From positions 1 to 7,003 of the forward strand of contig CAIWVR010000292.1 of assembly GCA_903916165.1 (NCBI GenBank): 7,003 nucleotides of DNA, written 5' to 3'. Made by a program: the position numbers and the translations under genes. Source of the DNA: an uncultured Hyphomicrobiales bacterium. Lineage in GTDB: Bacteria > Pseudomonadota > Alphaproteobacteria > Rhizobiales > Beijerinckiaceae. Position 1 is the stretch's first letter. Each line of letters starts with the position of its first letter. Under the pieces are notes generated by a model that made no database searches, was not told the origin of the DNA, and saw only the letters and a list, made by a program, of their open reading frames with translations. Positions 1 through 4,597 of this stretch are shown in pieces.

Positions 1-230
1 CCGGCGTGCCCGAACACGAGCGCGAGCAGATTCTCGATGTGGTTGCTGCCCTGCCGGGCGAGGTCGCGCTGATCCTGATCGAACACGACATGCATCTCGT
101 CTTCCGCTTTGCGAAATCCATTTCGGTGCTGGTCAACGGCGGCCTGTTCATGGAAGGCACGCCCGAGGACATCGCCAATGATCCGCGCGTGCGAAAAGTC
201 TATCTCGGCGAGGAGGACGTCCATGTTTGA
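1..230 (+). CDS. livG: Branched-chain amino acid-type ABC transporter ATP-binding protein LivG, C-terminal end (partial)
   Basis: This is the C-terminal 75 or so residues of an ABC ATPase whose start lies upstream of the window; the reading frame is open from base 3 and stops at TGA 228-230. The fragment holds the D-loop-distal part of the nucleotide-binding domain. The segment LILIEHDMHLVF carries the H-switch histidine that senses the ATP gamma-phosphate, and the tail with GTPEDIANDPRV and VYLGEE is typical of LivG. LivG pairs with LivF at the cytoplasmic face of a LivHM permease and powers uptake of branched-chain amino acids or, in many soil bacteria, aromatic or other carboxylic acids. 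livF follows immediately and overlaps its end, which supports LivG. The Walker A, Q-loop and signature motifs are outside the window, so activity cannot be judged. The substrate is unknown. Confidence 0.93.
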   Translation, partial: GVPEHEREQILDVVAALPGEVALILIEHDMHLVFRFAKSISVLVNGGLFMEGTPEDIANDPRVRKVYLGEEDVHV

Positions 231-966
231 GAAAAACATGTCTGATCTCCTCACGCTGGACAAGATCGCCGCCGGCTATGGCGAGGCGCAGGTTCTGTCG
301 GGCATTTCGCTCTCCCTGCGCGAGGGCGAGGCTTTGGCCTTGCTTGGCCGCAACGGCACCGGCAAGACGACGCTCATCAACACCATCATGGGCCTGACGC
401 GCCGCCGCGGCGGGACGCTCACGCTCGCCGGGCGCGACATCACGAAACTCCGGCCCGACCAGCGCGCGCTGGCCGGCATCGGCTGGGTGCCGCAGGAGCG
501 CAACATCTTCCGCTCGCTCACGGTGGAGGAAAATATCACCGCCGTGATGACGCCCGGGCCGTGGGACGTCGAGCGCATTTTCGGCCTGTTCCCGCGCCTG
601 GCCGAGCGCCGCCGCAATCTGGGCACGCAGCTCTCGGGCGGCGAACAGCAGATGCTGGCGGTGGGCCGGGCGCTGGCGCTCAACCCGCGCATCCTGCTGC
701 TCGACGAACCGCTGGAGGGGCTGGCCCCCATCATCGTCGAAGAGCTGCTCGGTGCCTTGCGGCGCATCATCGTGGAAGAGCGCATGGCGGCGATCATCGT
801 CGAGCAGAGCGCCCGGAAAATCCTGCCGCTGACCGAGCGGGCGATCATTCTCGACCGCGGCACCATTGCGCATGAGGGACCATCTCCCGAACTGGCCGGG
901 GATGCTGTAAGACTGGCGAGCCTCCTTGGAGTCGCGGGCAAGCCCGGGGCCGGGACGGCGCATTGA
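223..966 (+). CDS. livF: Branched-chain amino acid-type ABC transporter ATP-binding protein LivF
   Basis: A full-length 247-residue ABC ATPase, the second nucleotide-binding subunit of a Liv/HAAT-type importer. Motifs in order: Walker A GRNGTGKTT (42-50), Q-loop Gln91 in WVPQERNIF, signature LSGGEQQ (137-143) and Walker B ILLLDEP (157-163). At the H-switch position it has Gln195 in IIVEQS instead of histidine; this substitution is usual in LivF, while the preceding LivG fragment has histidine, so the pair looks like a normal LivG/LivF heterodimer. I chose ATG 223 because AGGAGG lies at 211-216 with ideal spacing. It overlaps the livG stop by 8 bases, suggesting translational coupling. A second ATG at 238 has no such site. 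The substrate is not shown by the sequence. The closeness of protocatechuate genes and of a MetE-like enzyme makes an aromatic or methoxylated acid possible, but that is inference. Confidence 0.95.
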   Translation: MFEKNMSDLLTLDKIAAGYGEAQVLSGISLSLREGEALALLGRNGTGKTTLINTIMGLTRRRGGTLTLAGRDITKLRPDQRALAGIGWVPQERNIFRSLTVEENITAVMTPGPWDVERIFGLFPRLAERRRNLGTQLSGGEQQMLAVGRALALNPRILLLDEPLEGLAPIIVEELLGALRRIIVEERMAAIIVEQSARKILPLTERAIILDRGTIAHEGPSPELAGDAVRLASLLGVAGKPGAGTAH

Positions 967-1003
967 AGGATCCCGTGCGGGTTCTGTGTTGGAGGAAGAA
1001 GTT

Positions 1004-2110
1004 ATGCAACGCACACGTCCGCCCTTCCGGGCTGATCACGTCGGCTCGCTCCTGCGCCCTGCGGCGCTGAAGGACGCGCGCATCAAATTCGCACGCGGCG
1101 ACATCTCCGGGTCCGACCTGAAGGCGACGGAAGATTACGAAGTCAAGAAAGTCATCGCCCGGCAGGAAGAGATCGGCCTGCAGTCGATCACGGATGGCGA
1201 ATATCGTCGTGCCTGGTGGCATTTCGACTTCCTCGGCCACCTGCAGGGCGTCGAGCTGATCGATGTCGACCAGGGCATCCAGTTTGCGGGCGTGCAGACC
1301 AAGGCGCAGGCCCCGCGCGTGATGGAGCGGATCGATTTCGCCGATCATCCAATGCTGGCCCATTTCCGCTATCTGCGCGAGCACAGCGGCAAGACCCCGA
1401 AAATGACGATCCCCTCGCCCTCGATGCTGCACTATCGCGGCGGGCGCAAGATGATCAACATGGGCGTCTATCCGCAGATGGACGATTTCTACCACGATCT
1501 CGGCCAGGCCTATCGCAAGGCCGTGCATGCCTTCTACGGCGAGGGCTGCAAATATCTGCAGCTTGACGATTGCTCCTTCGCCTATCTCTGCGATCCCGAG
1601 CAGCGGCAAATGTTGGCCGCGCGCGGCGACGACCCGGAGAAGCAGGGCCAGATTTATGCGGGCATGATCAACGCCGCCATCGACGGCCGCCCGGCCGACA
1701 TGGCGATCACCATGCACCTGTGCCGCGGCAACTTCCGCTCGACCTTCGTGGCCTCTGGCGGCTACGAGCCGATTGCGGACCTGCTGTTCAACCAGGTCAA
1801 TGCCGACGGCTATTTCATGGAATGGGACAATGACCGTTCGGGCGGCTTCGAGCCCCTGCGCTTCCTGCCCAAGGGCAAGACCGTGGTGCTGGGTCTCGTC
1901 ACCTCCAAGACCGGCGTGCTGGAAACCCGCGACGACCTGATGCGCCGGATCGAGGAGGCCTCCAAATACGCGCCGCTCGACCAGCTCTGCCTGTCGCCGC
2001 AATGCGGCTTCGCATCCACGGAAGAGGGCAACACGCTCGCCGAGGACGAGCAATGGGCGAAGCTGAAGCTCGTGGTGCAGGTCGCCCGGGAGGTTTGGGG
2101 CACGGCGTGA
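1004..2110 (+). CDS. Cobalamin-independent methionine synthase (MetE C-terminal domain) family protein, YxjG-like
   Basis: This 368-residue protein belongs to the zinc-dependent MetE C-terminal/UROD-like TIM-barrel family, which transfers methyl or alkyl groups to thiols. Only the catalytic domain is present; full MetE is about twice as long with a related N-terminal domain. The expected zinc ligands are visible: His238 and Cys240 in MHLCRGN, Glu273 in YFMEWD, and Cys334 in SPQCGF. The 61-residue distance from Glu to the last Cys equals that between Glu665 and Cys726 of E. coli MetE. The N-terminal FRADHVGSLLRP is the standard opening of this family. ATG 1004 has GGAGGA at 991-996. It lies 37 bases after livF on the same strand and ahead of a terminator, so it is probably the last gene of the transporter operon. 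The methyl donor and acceptor are unknown. It could make methionine from methyl-folate, or serve a catabolic methyl or alkyl transfer as epoxyalkane:coenzyme M transferase does. Confidence 0.88.
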   Translation: MQRTRPPFRADHVGSLLRPAALKDARIKFARGDISGSDLKATEDYEVKKVIARQEEIGLQSITDGEYRRAWWHFDFLGHLQGVELIDVDQGIQFAGVQTKAQAPRVMERIDFADHPMLAHFRYLREHSGKTPKMTIPSPSMLHYRGGRKMINMGVYPQMDDFYHDLGQAYRKAVHAFYGEGCKYLQLDDCSFAYLCDPEQRQMLAARGDDPEKQGQIYAGMINAAIDGRPADMAITMHLCRGNFRSTFVASGGYEPIADLLFNQVNADGYFMEWDNDRSGGFEPLRFLPKGKTVVLGLVTSKTGVLETRDDLMRRIEEASKYAPLDQLCLSPQCGFASTEEGNTLAEDEQWAKLKLVVQVAREVWGTA

Positions 2111-2139
2111 GCTGACGCTTAAGCTGATTGACGATGAGG

Positions 2140-2171
2140 AAGGACCGCCCCATTATGGGCGGCCTTTTTTT
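2140..2171 (+). terminator. Intrinsic (Rho-independent) terminator of the liv/metE-like operon
   Basis: The stem pairs CCGCCC (2145-2150) with GGGCGG (2157-2162) around the loop CATTAT. It continues past a bulged A2144 with GG/CC (2142-2143/2163-2164) and AA/TT, and a run of seven T follows (2165-2171). It starts 30 bases after the stop of the methyltransferase gene and shows where the upstream transcription unit ends. Confidence 0.92.
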
Positions 2172-2180
2172 GCCATTCAT

Positions 2181-2211
2181 GATTGCAAATTGCGATCACT
2201 TTGACTATATA
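2181..2211 (+). promoter_or_regulatory. Putative promoter with overlapping inverted-repeat operator for the RelE-like/XRE toxin-antitoxin operon
   Basis: A TTGCAA at 2183-2188 and a TATATA at 2206-2211, separated by 17 bases, fit a sigma70-type promoter and predict a transcript starting near 2218 with a leader of only about 10 bases. The -35 lies inside an imperfect inverted repeat: GATTGCAA (2181-2188), A2189, TTGCGATC (2190-2197), with seven of eight arm positions pairing. XRE-type antitoxins commonly repress their own operon through such palindromes, so this is a candidate autoregulatory site. A second -35-like TTGACT at 2201-2206 would place its -10 on the start codon and is less likely. 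This is read from sequence only. Confidence 0.5.
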
Positions 2212-2228
2212 TTTCGGAATGCAATATT

Positions 2229-2471
2229 ATGAAGACGCTTTTTTACACTGCTGAGGCGTTGGCCTTGCTGATGAAACACCGGTCGGTGGCAGCAAGGTTG
2301 CGGGCGAAGATGGACCGTTATGCCCGAACCGGAGCCGGCGACGTGAAGGCACTTGTGGGGACGAACAAGAAGCGGCTCCGGGATGGGGACTTCCGGATCG
2401 TTTTTGAAGAAAGCGCCGAAGAGATTTTCGTCACGAGGCTTGGGCCTCGTGGGTCTGTTTACGAGGACTGA
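2229..2471 (+). CDS. RelE/ParE-family type II toxin (HigB/RelE-like)
   Basis: An 80-residue small basic protein with the pattern of the RelE/ParE superfamily. It has an N-terminal helix pair with a basic stretch (residues 8-31), then KALVGTNKKRLRDGDFRIVFE (about 40-60), where the RLR.GDFRI..E core is the family hallmark, and finally strand residues IFVTRLGPRGSVY (66-78). RelE members are ribosome-dependent mRNA endonucleases and ParE members poison gyrase. Arg49, Arg51, Arg56, Arg70 and Tyr78 sit where RelE-type basic and tyrosine residues are expected, which favours an RNase, but this is not decided. Start ATG 2229 is preceded by a weak GGA at 2216-2218. The toxin gene comes first and the antitoxin starts one base after its stop, the order typical of higBA-like modules. 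Its AT-richer upstream region differs from the neighbouring operons, fitting an acquired module. Confidence 0.83.
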   Translation: MKTLFYTAEALALLMKHRSVAARLRAKMDRYARTGAGDVKALVGTNKKRLRDGDFRIVFEESAEEIFVTRLGPRGSVYED

Positions 2472-2472
2472 T

Positions 2473-2847
2473 ATGAACAAGCCGCAATTCATCAGGTCAT
2501 CTTCTGGCGAGACGCTGGTCGTGCTCCCAGAGGACGAATACGAGGCGCTGCGGGACGCCGCTGACGCCGCCCATGCGGGCCAGGCGATGGAGGCGGTGCG
2601 GCGCGGTCAGATGCCGACCTTAAGCTCGGCGGAGGTGGATGAGTTTCTCAGATACGCCACGCCGTTGGCCTTCTGGCGCGGCAAGCGCAAGTTGACGCAG
2701 GCCGTGCTGGCGCAACGCGTCGGCATTTCGCAGAGCTATCTGGCGGGGCTGGAAAAGGGCAAGCGCAAGGGCGATCCGGCGCTGTTTTTGCGACTGGCGC
2801 GGGCGCTCGATGTGCCGATGGAGGCTCTCGTGGCAGAGGACGATTGA
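2473..2847 (+). CDS. XRE-family HTH antitoxin with Phd-like N-terminal segment
   Basis: A 124-residue protein, the expected antitoxin of the preceding RelE-like toxin. The C-terminal half is a Cro/C1-type helix-turn-helix: WRGKRKLTQAVLAQRVGISQ followed by SYLAGLEKGKRKG, with the recognition helix around residues 84-95. The N-terminal part has a beta-strand-like opening and VVLPEDEYEALRDAAD (about 17-31), which resembles the Phd/YefM type of toxin-neutralising segment. A linker (residues 32-63) joins the two. The start ATG 2473 is chosen because the gene before it ends at 2471 and GAGG lies at 2463-2466; a longer frame opening at 2353 would overlap the toxin gene by more than 100 bases. It probably neutralises the toxin directly and represses the operon by binding the palindrome at 2181-2197; both roles are inferred from family behaviour. 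The gene converges on hicB with 9 bases between them. Confidence 0.85.
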   Translation: MNKPQFIRSSSGETLVVLPEDEYEALRDAADAAHAGQAMEAVRRGQMPTLSSAEVDEFLRYATPLAFWRGKRKLTQAVLAQRVGISQSYLAGLEKGKRKGDPALFLRLARALDVPMEALVAEDD

Positions 2848-2856
2848 ACGCCAGCC

Positions 2857-3213
2857 TCAGCCAGCGCGGCGAAACGAGGGTGGAGATGCCAGCTCAAGCC
2901 TCTGCGCCATCGCCCGCTCAACCCAGGCATTCAGAGAAATGCCCTCCTCCGCCGCCGCCATCGCAGCACGGCGATGAAGCTCCGGCGACACGCGCACATT
3001 GAACGAGCCCTTAAATGGCCGGTTAGGCTCCTTGCCGACGTCCGCACATGTCGCAAGGTAATCATCCACGAGCGCTTCGAACGCCATTTGCGCGTCCGCG
3101 GCGGAATCGCATTCCGTCGTGATGAAATCGTCGATGTGCAGGATTTGCAACACAAGCGTGCCGTCCTCATAAGAGACGGAGCCCTGATAGTCCTTGTAGC
3201 GCAACGTGGTCAT
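2857..3213 (-). CDS. hicB: HicB-type antitoxin
   Basis: A 118-residue two-domain protein. Residues 1-65 form the HicB partial RNase-H-like fold: a YKDYQGSVSYEDGTL start, the FITTECDSAADA turn and an AFEALVDDYLATC helix. Residues 66-105 form a ribbon-helix-helix DNA-binding domain: FKGSFNVRVSPELHRR, then a helix from AAMAAAEEG and ISLNAWVERAM. This two-part design lets HicB block HicA with the first domain and repress the operon with the second. Its start codon overlaps the hicA stop in an ATGA arrangement (3210-3213), and GAGGA lies at 3219-3223 on the minus strand inside hicA, so translation is likely coupled. The first domain is close to the longer DUF1902/HicB subtype often seen in Rhizobiales. 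The identification is firm from both domains and from the neighbour. Confidence 0.92.
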   Translation of the reverse strand: MTTLRYKDYQGSVSYEDGTLVLQILHIDDFITTECDSAADAQMAFEALVDDYLATCADVGKEPNRPFKGSFNVRVSPELHRRAAMAAAEEGISLNAWVERAMAQRLELASPPSFRRAG

Positions 3214-3458
3214 AGCAATCCTCGCGCGTCCAGATGGTCCTGCAATCGCTTCACCATGGCAGGCCGCATCATCCCATCATGCGGTTCGTGCAGCATGATC
3301 ATGTCGTCCCGGGCCTCGTTGAAGAATTTGCGGGACGAACCGCCGCCCGACTTCACCAACGCATATCCCAGCATCAGGAGCAGCCTCTCAAAATCCCGAT
3401 AAGGGAATGGGCCCCGGCAAGACCGAAACGCGGCCATCATCTTCTCTGAACGGGTCAT
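3210..3458 (-). CDS. hicA: HicA-family toxin (mRNA interferase)
   Basis: An 82-residue protein of the HicA family, small double-stranded-RNA-binding-fold RNases that cut mRNA and are held in check by HicB. Visible family features are FERLLLMLGYALVKSGGGSSRKF (residues 23-45), the strand MIMLHEPHDG (53-62) that matches the HicA L.HPH motif, and a terminal helix VKRLQDHLDARGLL. It carries a longer N-terminus (MTRSEKMMAAFRSCRGPFPY) than the short E. coli type. The catalytic histidine usually found in the GS(N/S)H segment is absent: the equivalent reads GSSRKF. Some long HicA proteins also lack it, so this does not prove inactivation, but activity is uncertain. It is the first gene of the minus-strand pair; GAGG precedes the start with about four bases of spacing. 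hicB follows with a 4-base overlap. Confidence 0.87.
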   Translation of the reverse strand: MTRSEKMMAAFRSCRGPFPYRDFERLLLMLGYALVKSGGGSSRKFFNEARDDMIMLHEPHDGMMRPAMVKRLQDHLDARGLL

Positions 3459-3486
3459 GGAGCCTCAATCAGACCTTGCCCGTCTT

Positions 3487-3523
3487 GCAACTGAAATGTA
3501 GTTGCGGTTAGCGCTCGGGGCAA
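3487..3523 (-). promoter_or_regulatory. Putative hicAB promoter with inverted repeat around the -10
   Basis: Read on the minus strand, TTGCCC (plus positions 3518-3523) and TACATT (plus 3495-3500) are separated by exactly 17 bases and point toward hicA, whose start is 37 bases downstream. The -10 is enclosed by a perfect 6-base inverted repeat, GCAACT (3487-3492) and AGTTGC (3500-3505), with a 7-base spacer. A dyad lying over the -10 is the expected position for repression by the ribbon-helix-helix domain of HicB. This is a sequence-only prediction. Confidence 0.5.
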
Positions 3524-3552
3524 GTCATAAAGCGATCTGCCTAGTTTACCCT

Positions 3553-3565
3553 TTTCAGCCTGAAA
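3553..3565. repeat. 13-base perfect palindrome TTTCAG-C-CTGAAA
   Basis: A perfect inverted repeat with 6-base arms and a one-base centre, in the AT-richer part of the divergent hicA/pcaI intergenic region. It lies about 30 bases upstream of the predicted hicA -35 and about 100 bases upstream of the predicted pcaI -35. It could be a regulator site for either side or chance. A second small dyad, TTGCT-CA-AGCAA, lies at 3585-3596. I do not recognise a regulator for either. Confidence 0.35.
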
Positions 3566-3627
3566 CAAAATAGTGTCGCTCAGATTGCTCAAGCAAACAC
3601 AGGGTGCCCCACAGAACGAAAGAAAGA

Positions 3628-3662
3628 TGGATTGCCGCGTCGCTTCGCTCCTCGCAATGACG
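3628..3662. repeat. Dispersed intergenic palindromic repeat (REP-like, IARSEAT-type)
   Basis: The segment beginning TGGATTGCCGCG and ending TCGCAATGACG is, on the minus strand, the widespread element that starts CGTCATTGCGAGGAGCG and ends GGCAATCCA. ATTGC (3631-3635) and GCAAT (3654-3658) form the outer arms. In database proteins this element shows up as the spurious string IARSEAT(R/K)QS, and the minus-strand translation here gives exactly IARSEATRQS. It is therefore most likely one copy of a multi-copy non-coding repeat rather than part of a gene. It ends three bases before the predicted -35 of the CoA-transferase operon and may insulate it from hicA. Its mechanism of spread is not shown here. 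Confidence 0.72.
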
Positions 3663-3665
3663 ATG

Positions 3666-3694
3666 TTGAACCCCATCCACCCACCCCGTATAAT
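3666..3694 (+). promoter_or_regulatory. Near-consensus sigma70 promoter of the pcaIJHG operon
   Basis: TTGAAC at 3666-3671 and a perfect TATAAT at 3689-3694 are 17 bases apart. Transcription would start around 3701, leaving a leader of about 45 bases before the pcaI ATG at 3747. This is the strongest promoter match in the window. The inverted repeats that begin at its last base (3694-3730) would cover the start site. Confidence 0.7.
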
Positions 3695-3730
3695 GTTCAC
3701 GAACCGAATTGTTGTTCGCATCGTGAACAA
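3694..3730 (+). promoter_or_regulatory. Candidate operator: nested GTTC/GAAC inverted repeats downstream of the pcaI promoter
   Basis: Four half-sites are present: GTTC (3695-3698), GAAC (3701-3704), GTTC (3714-3717) and GAAC (3725-3728). They make the compact dyad GTTC-AC-GAAC, the perfect dyad TTGTTC-N7-GAACAA (3712-3730), and an outer perfect 9-base repeat TGTTCACGA (3694-3702) with TCGTGAACA (3721-3729). The position over and just after the predicted start site suggests repression. IclR-family regulators such as PcaR, PcaU and CatR-like proteins control such pathways, and GTTCG occurs in published PcaR/PcaU sites as I remember them. The regulator is not in the window, so the assignment is inference. 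Confidence 0.55.
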
Positions 3731-3746
3731 ATCGAGGGAAGGCTTC

Positions 3747-4595
3747 ATGGCCAAATTTATGAGTCTCGCCGAGGCCGTTGCGGAACATGTCCGGGATGGC
3801 GATGTTGTTGCGATGGAGGGCTTTACGCACCTCATTCCGTTCGCCGCCGGCCATGAAGTCATCCGTCAGGGCCGCAAGCATCTGACGCTCATCCGCATGA
3901 CGCCGGACCTCATCTACGACCAGCTCATCGGCATGGGCTGCGCCGACAGGCTCGTGTTTTCCTGGGGCGGCAATCCGGGCGTGGGGTCCACGCACCGCAT
4001 CCGCGACGCGGTGGAAAACGCCTGGCCGCACCAGCTCGACATTGAAGAGCATTCGCATGCCGCCATGGCCAATGCCTATGAGGCGGGCGCGGCCAATCTG
4101 CCCTTCGCCGTGCTGCGCGGCTATATCGGTGTCGATCTGCCCAAGGTCAATCCGAAGATCAAGAGCGTGACCTGTCCCTACACGGGCGAAGTGCTGGCGA
4201 CCGTGCCCGCGCATCGTCCCGATGTCGGCATCATCCATGCGCAGCGCGCAGATCGTGAAGGCAATGTGCTGATCGAGGGCATCACCGGCTGCCAGAAGGA
4301 GGTCGTTCTGGCCTCGAAGCGCACCATCATCACGGTGGAGGAGGTCGTCGACACGCTCCAGGCCCCCTCATTCAATTCGGTCGTGCTGCCGCACTGGACC
4401 ATCGGTGCCATTTCCGTCGTGCAGGGCGGGGCCCATCCCTCCTATGCGCAGGGCTATTATACGCGCGACAATTCCTTCTACATCGCCTGGGACAAGATCT
4501 CGCGCGACCGCGACACATTTCTCGCGTGGATGAAGGACAATGTTCTCGACAAGACGCCCGACGCCTTCGCCGCCTATGCCAAGAGGAGCGCCTGA
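3747..4595 (+). CDS. pcaI: 3-oxoadipate CoA-transferase subunit A (CatI/PcaI type)
   Basis: A 282-residue family I CoA-transferase alpha subunit. With its partner it would convert 3-oxoadipate and succinyl-CoA into 3-oxoadipyl-CoA and succinate, the penultimate step of the beta-ketoadipate pathway, in the cytoplasm. The segments AMEGFTHLIP (22-31), LIRMTPDLIYDQLIGMGC (48-65), FSWGGNPGVGS (71-81) and DIEEHSHA (98-105) match what I recall of CatI of Pseudomonas knackmussii B13 closely along its length. It is about 50 residues longer than classical PcaI and belongs to the glutaconate CoA-transferase-like branch. Start ATG 3747 follows GAGGGAAGG at 3734-3742; the longer open frame from 3573 runs through the repeat and promoter and is rejected. 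It heads the operon, with subunit B two bases downstream. GctA- or IpdA-like roles on another dicarboxylate are possible, but pcaHG next door favours 3-oxoadipate. Confidence 0.88.
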   Translation: MAKFMSLAEAVAEHVRDGDVVAMEGFTHLIPFAAGHEVIRQGRKHLTLIRMTPDLIYDQLIGMGCADRLVFSWGGNPGVGSTHRIRDAVENAWPHQLDIEEHSHAAMANAYEAGAANLPFAVLRGYIGVDLPKVNPKIKSVTCPYTGEVLATVPAHRPDVGIIHAQRADREGNVLIEGITGCQKEVVLASKRTIITVEEVVDTLQAPSFNSVVLPHWTIGAISVVQGGAHPSYAQGYYTRDNSFYIAWDKISRDRDTFLAWMKDNVLDKTPDAFAAYAKRSA

Positions 4596-4597
4596 TC

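Noticed and set aside
845..2053. A 402-residue open frame on the minus strand opposite the MetE-like gene.
   Set aside because: It is the antisense shadow of a clearly recognisable enzyme with intact zinc ligands; long antisense frames are common in GC-rich coding DNA, and its translation has no recognisable motif.
2353..2472. A possible N-terminal extension of the XRE antitoxin.
   Set aside because: It lies entirely inside the RelE-like toxin gene in another frame, while ATG 2473 starts right after the toxin stop and has a ribosome site.
2183..3490. TTGCAA present at both edges of the toxin-antitoxin block (2183-2188 and 3485-3490), considered as an insertion duplication.
   Set aside because: Six bases is too short to separate from chance, and each copy belongs to a different local dyad.
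3573..3746. A possible 58-residue N-terminal extension of pcaI.
   Set aside because: It would be encoded by the repeat, the promoter and the operator; ATG 3747 has a strong ribosome site and matches the family N-terminus.
3555..4238. A 227-residue minus-strand frame across the repeat, the promoter and the 5' part of pcaI.
   Set aside because: Its C-terminal end is the translated palindromic repeat and the rest is antisense to pcaI, so it is not a gene.
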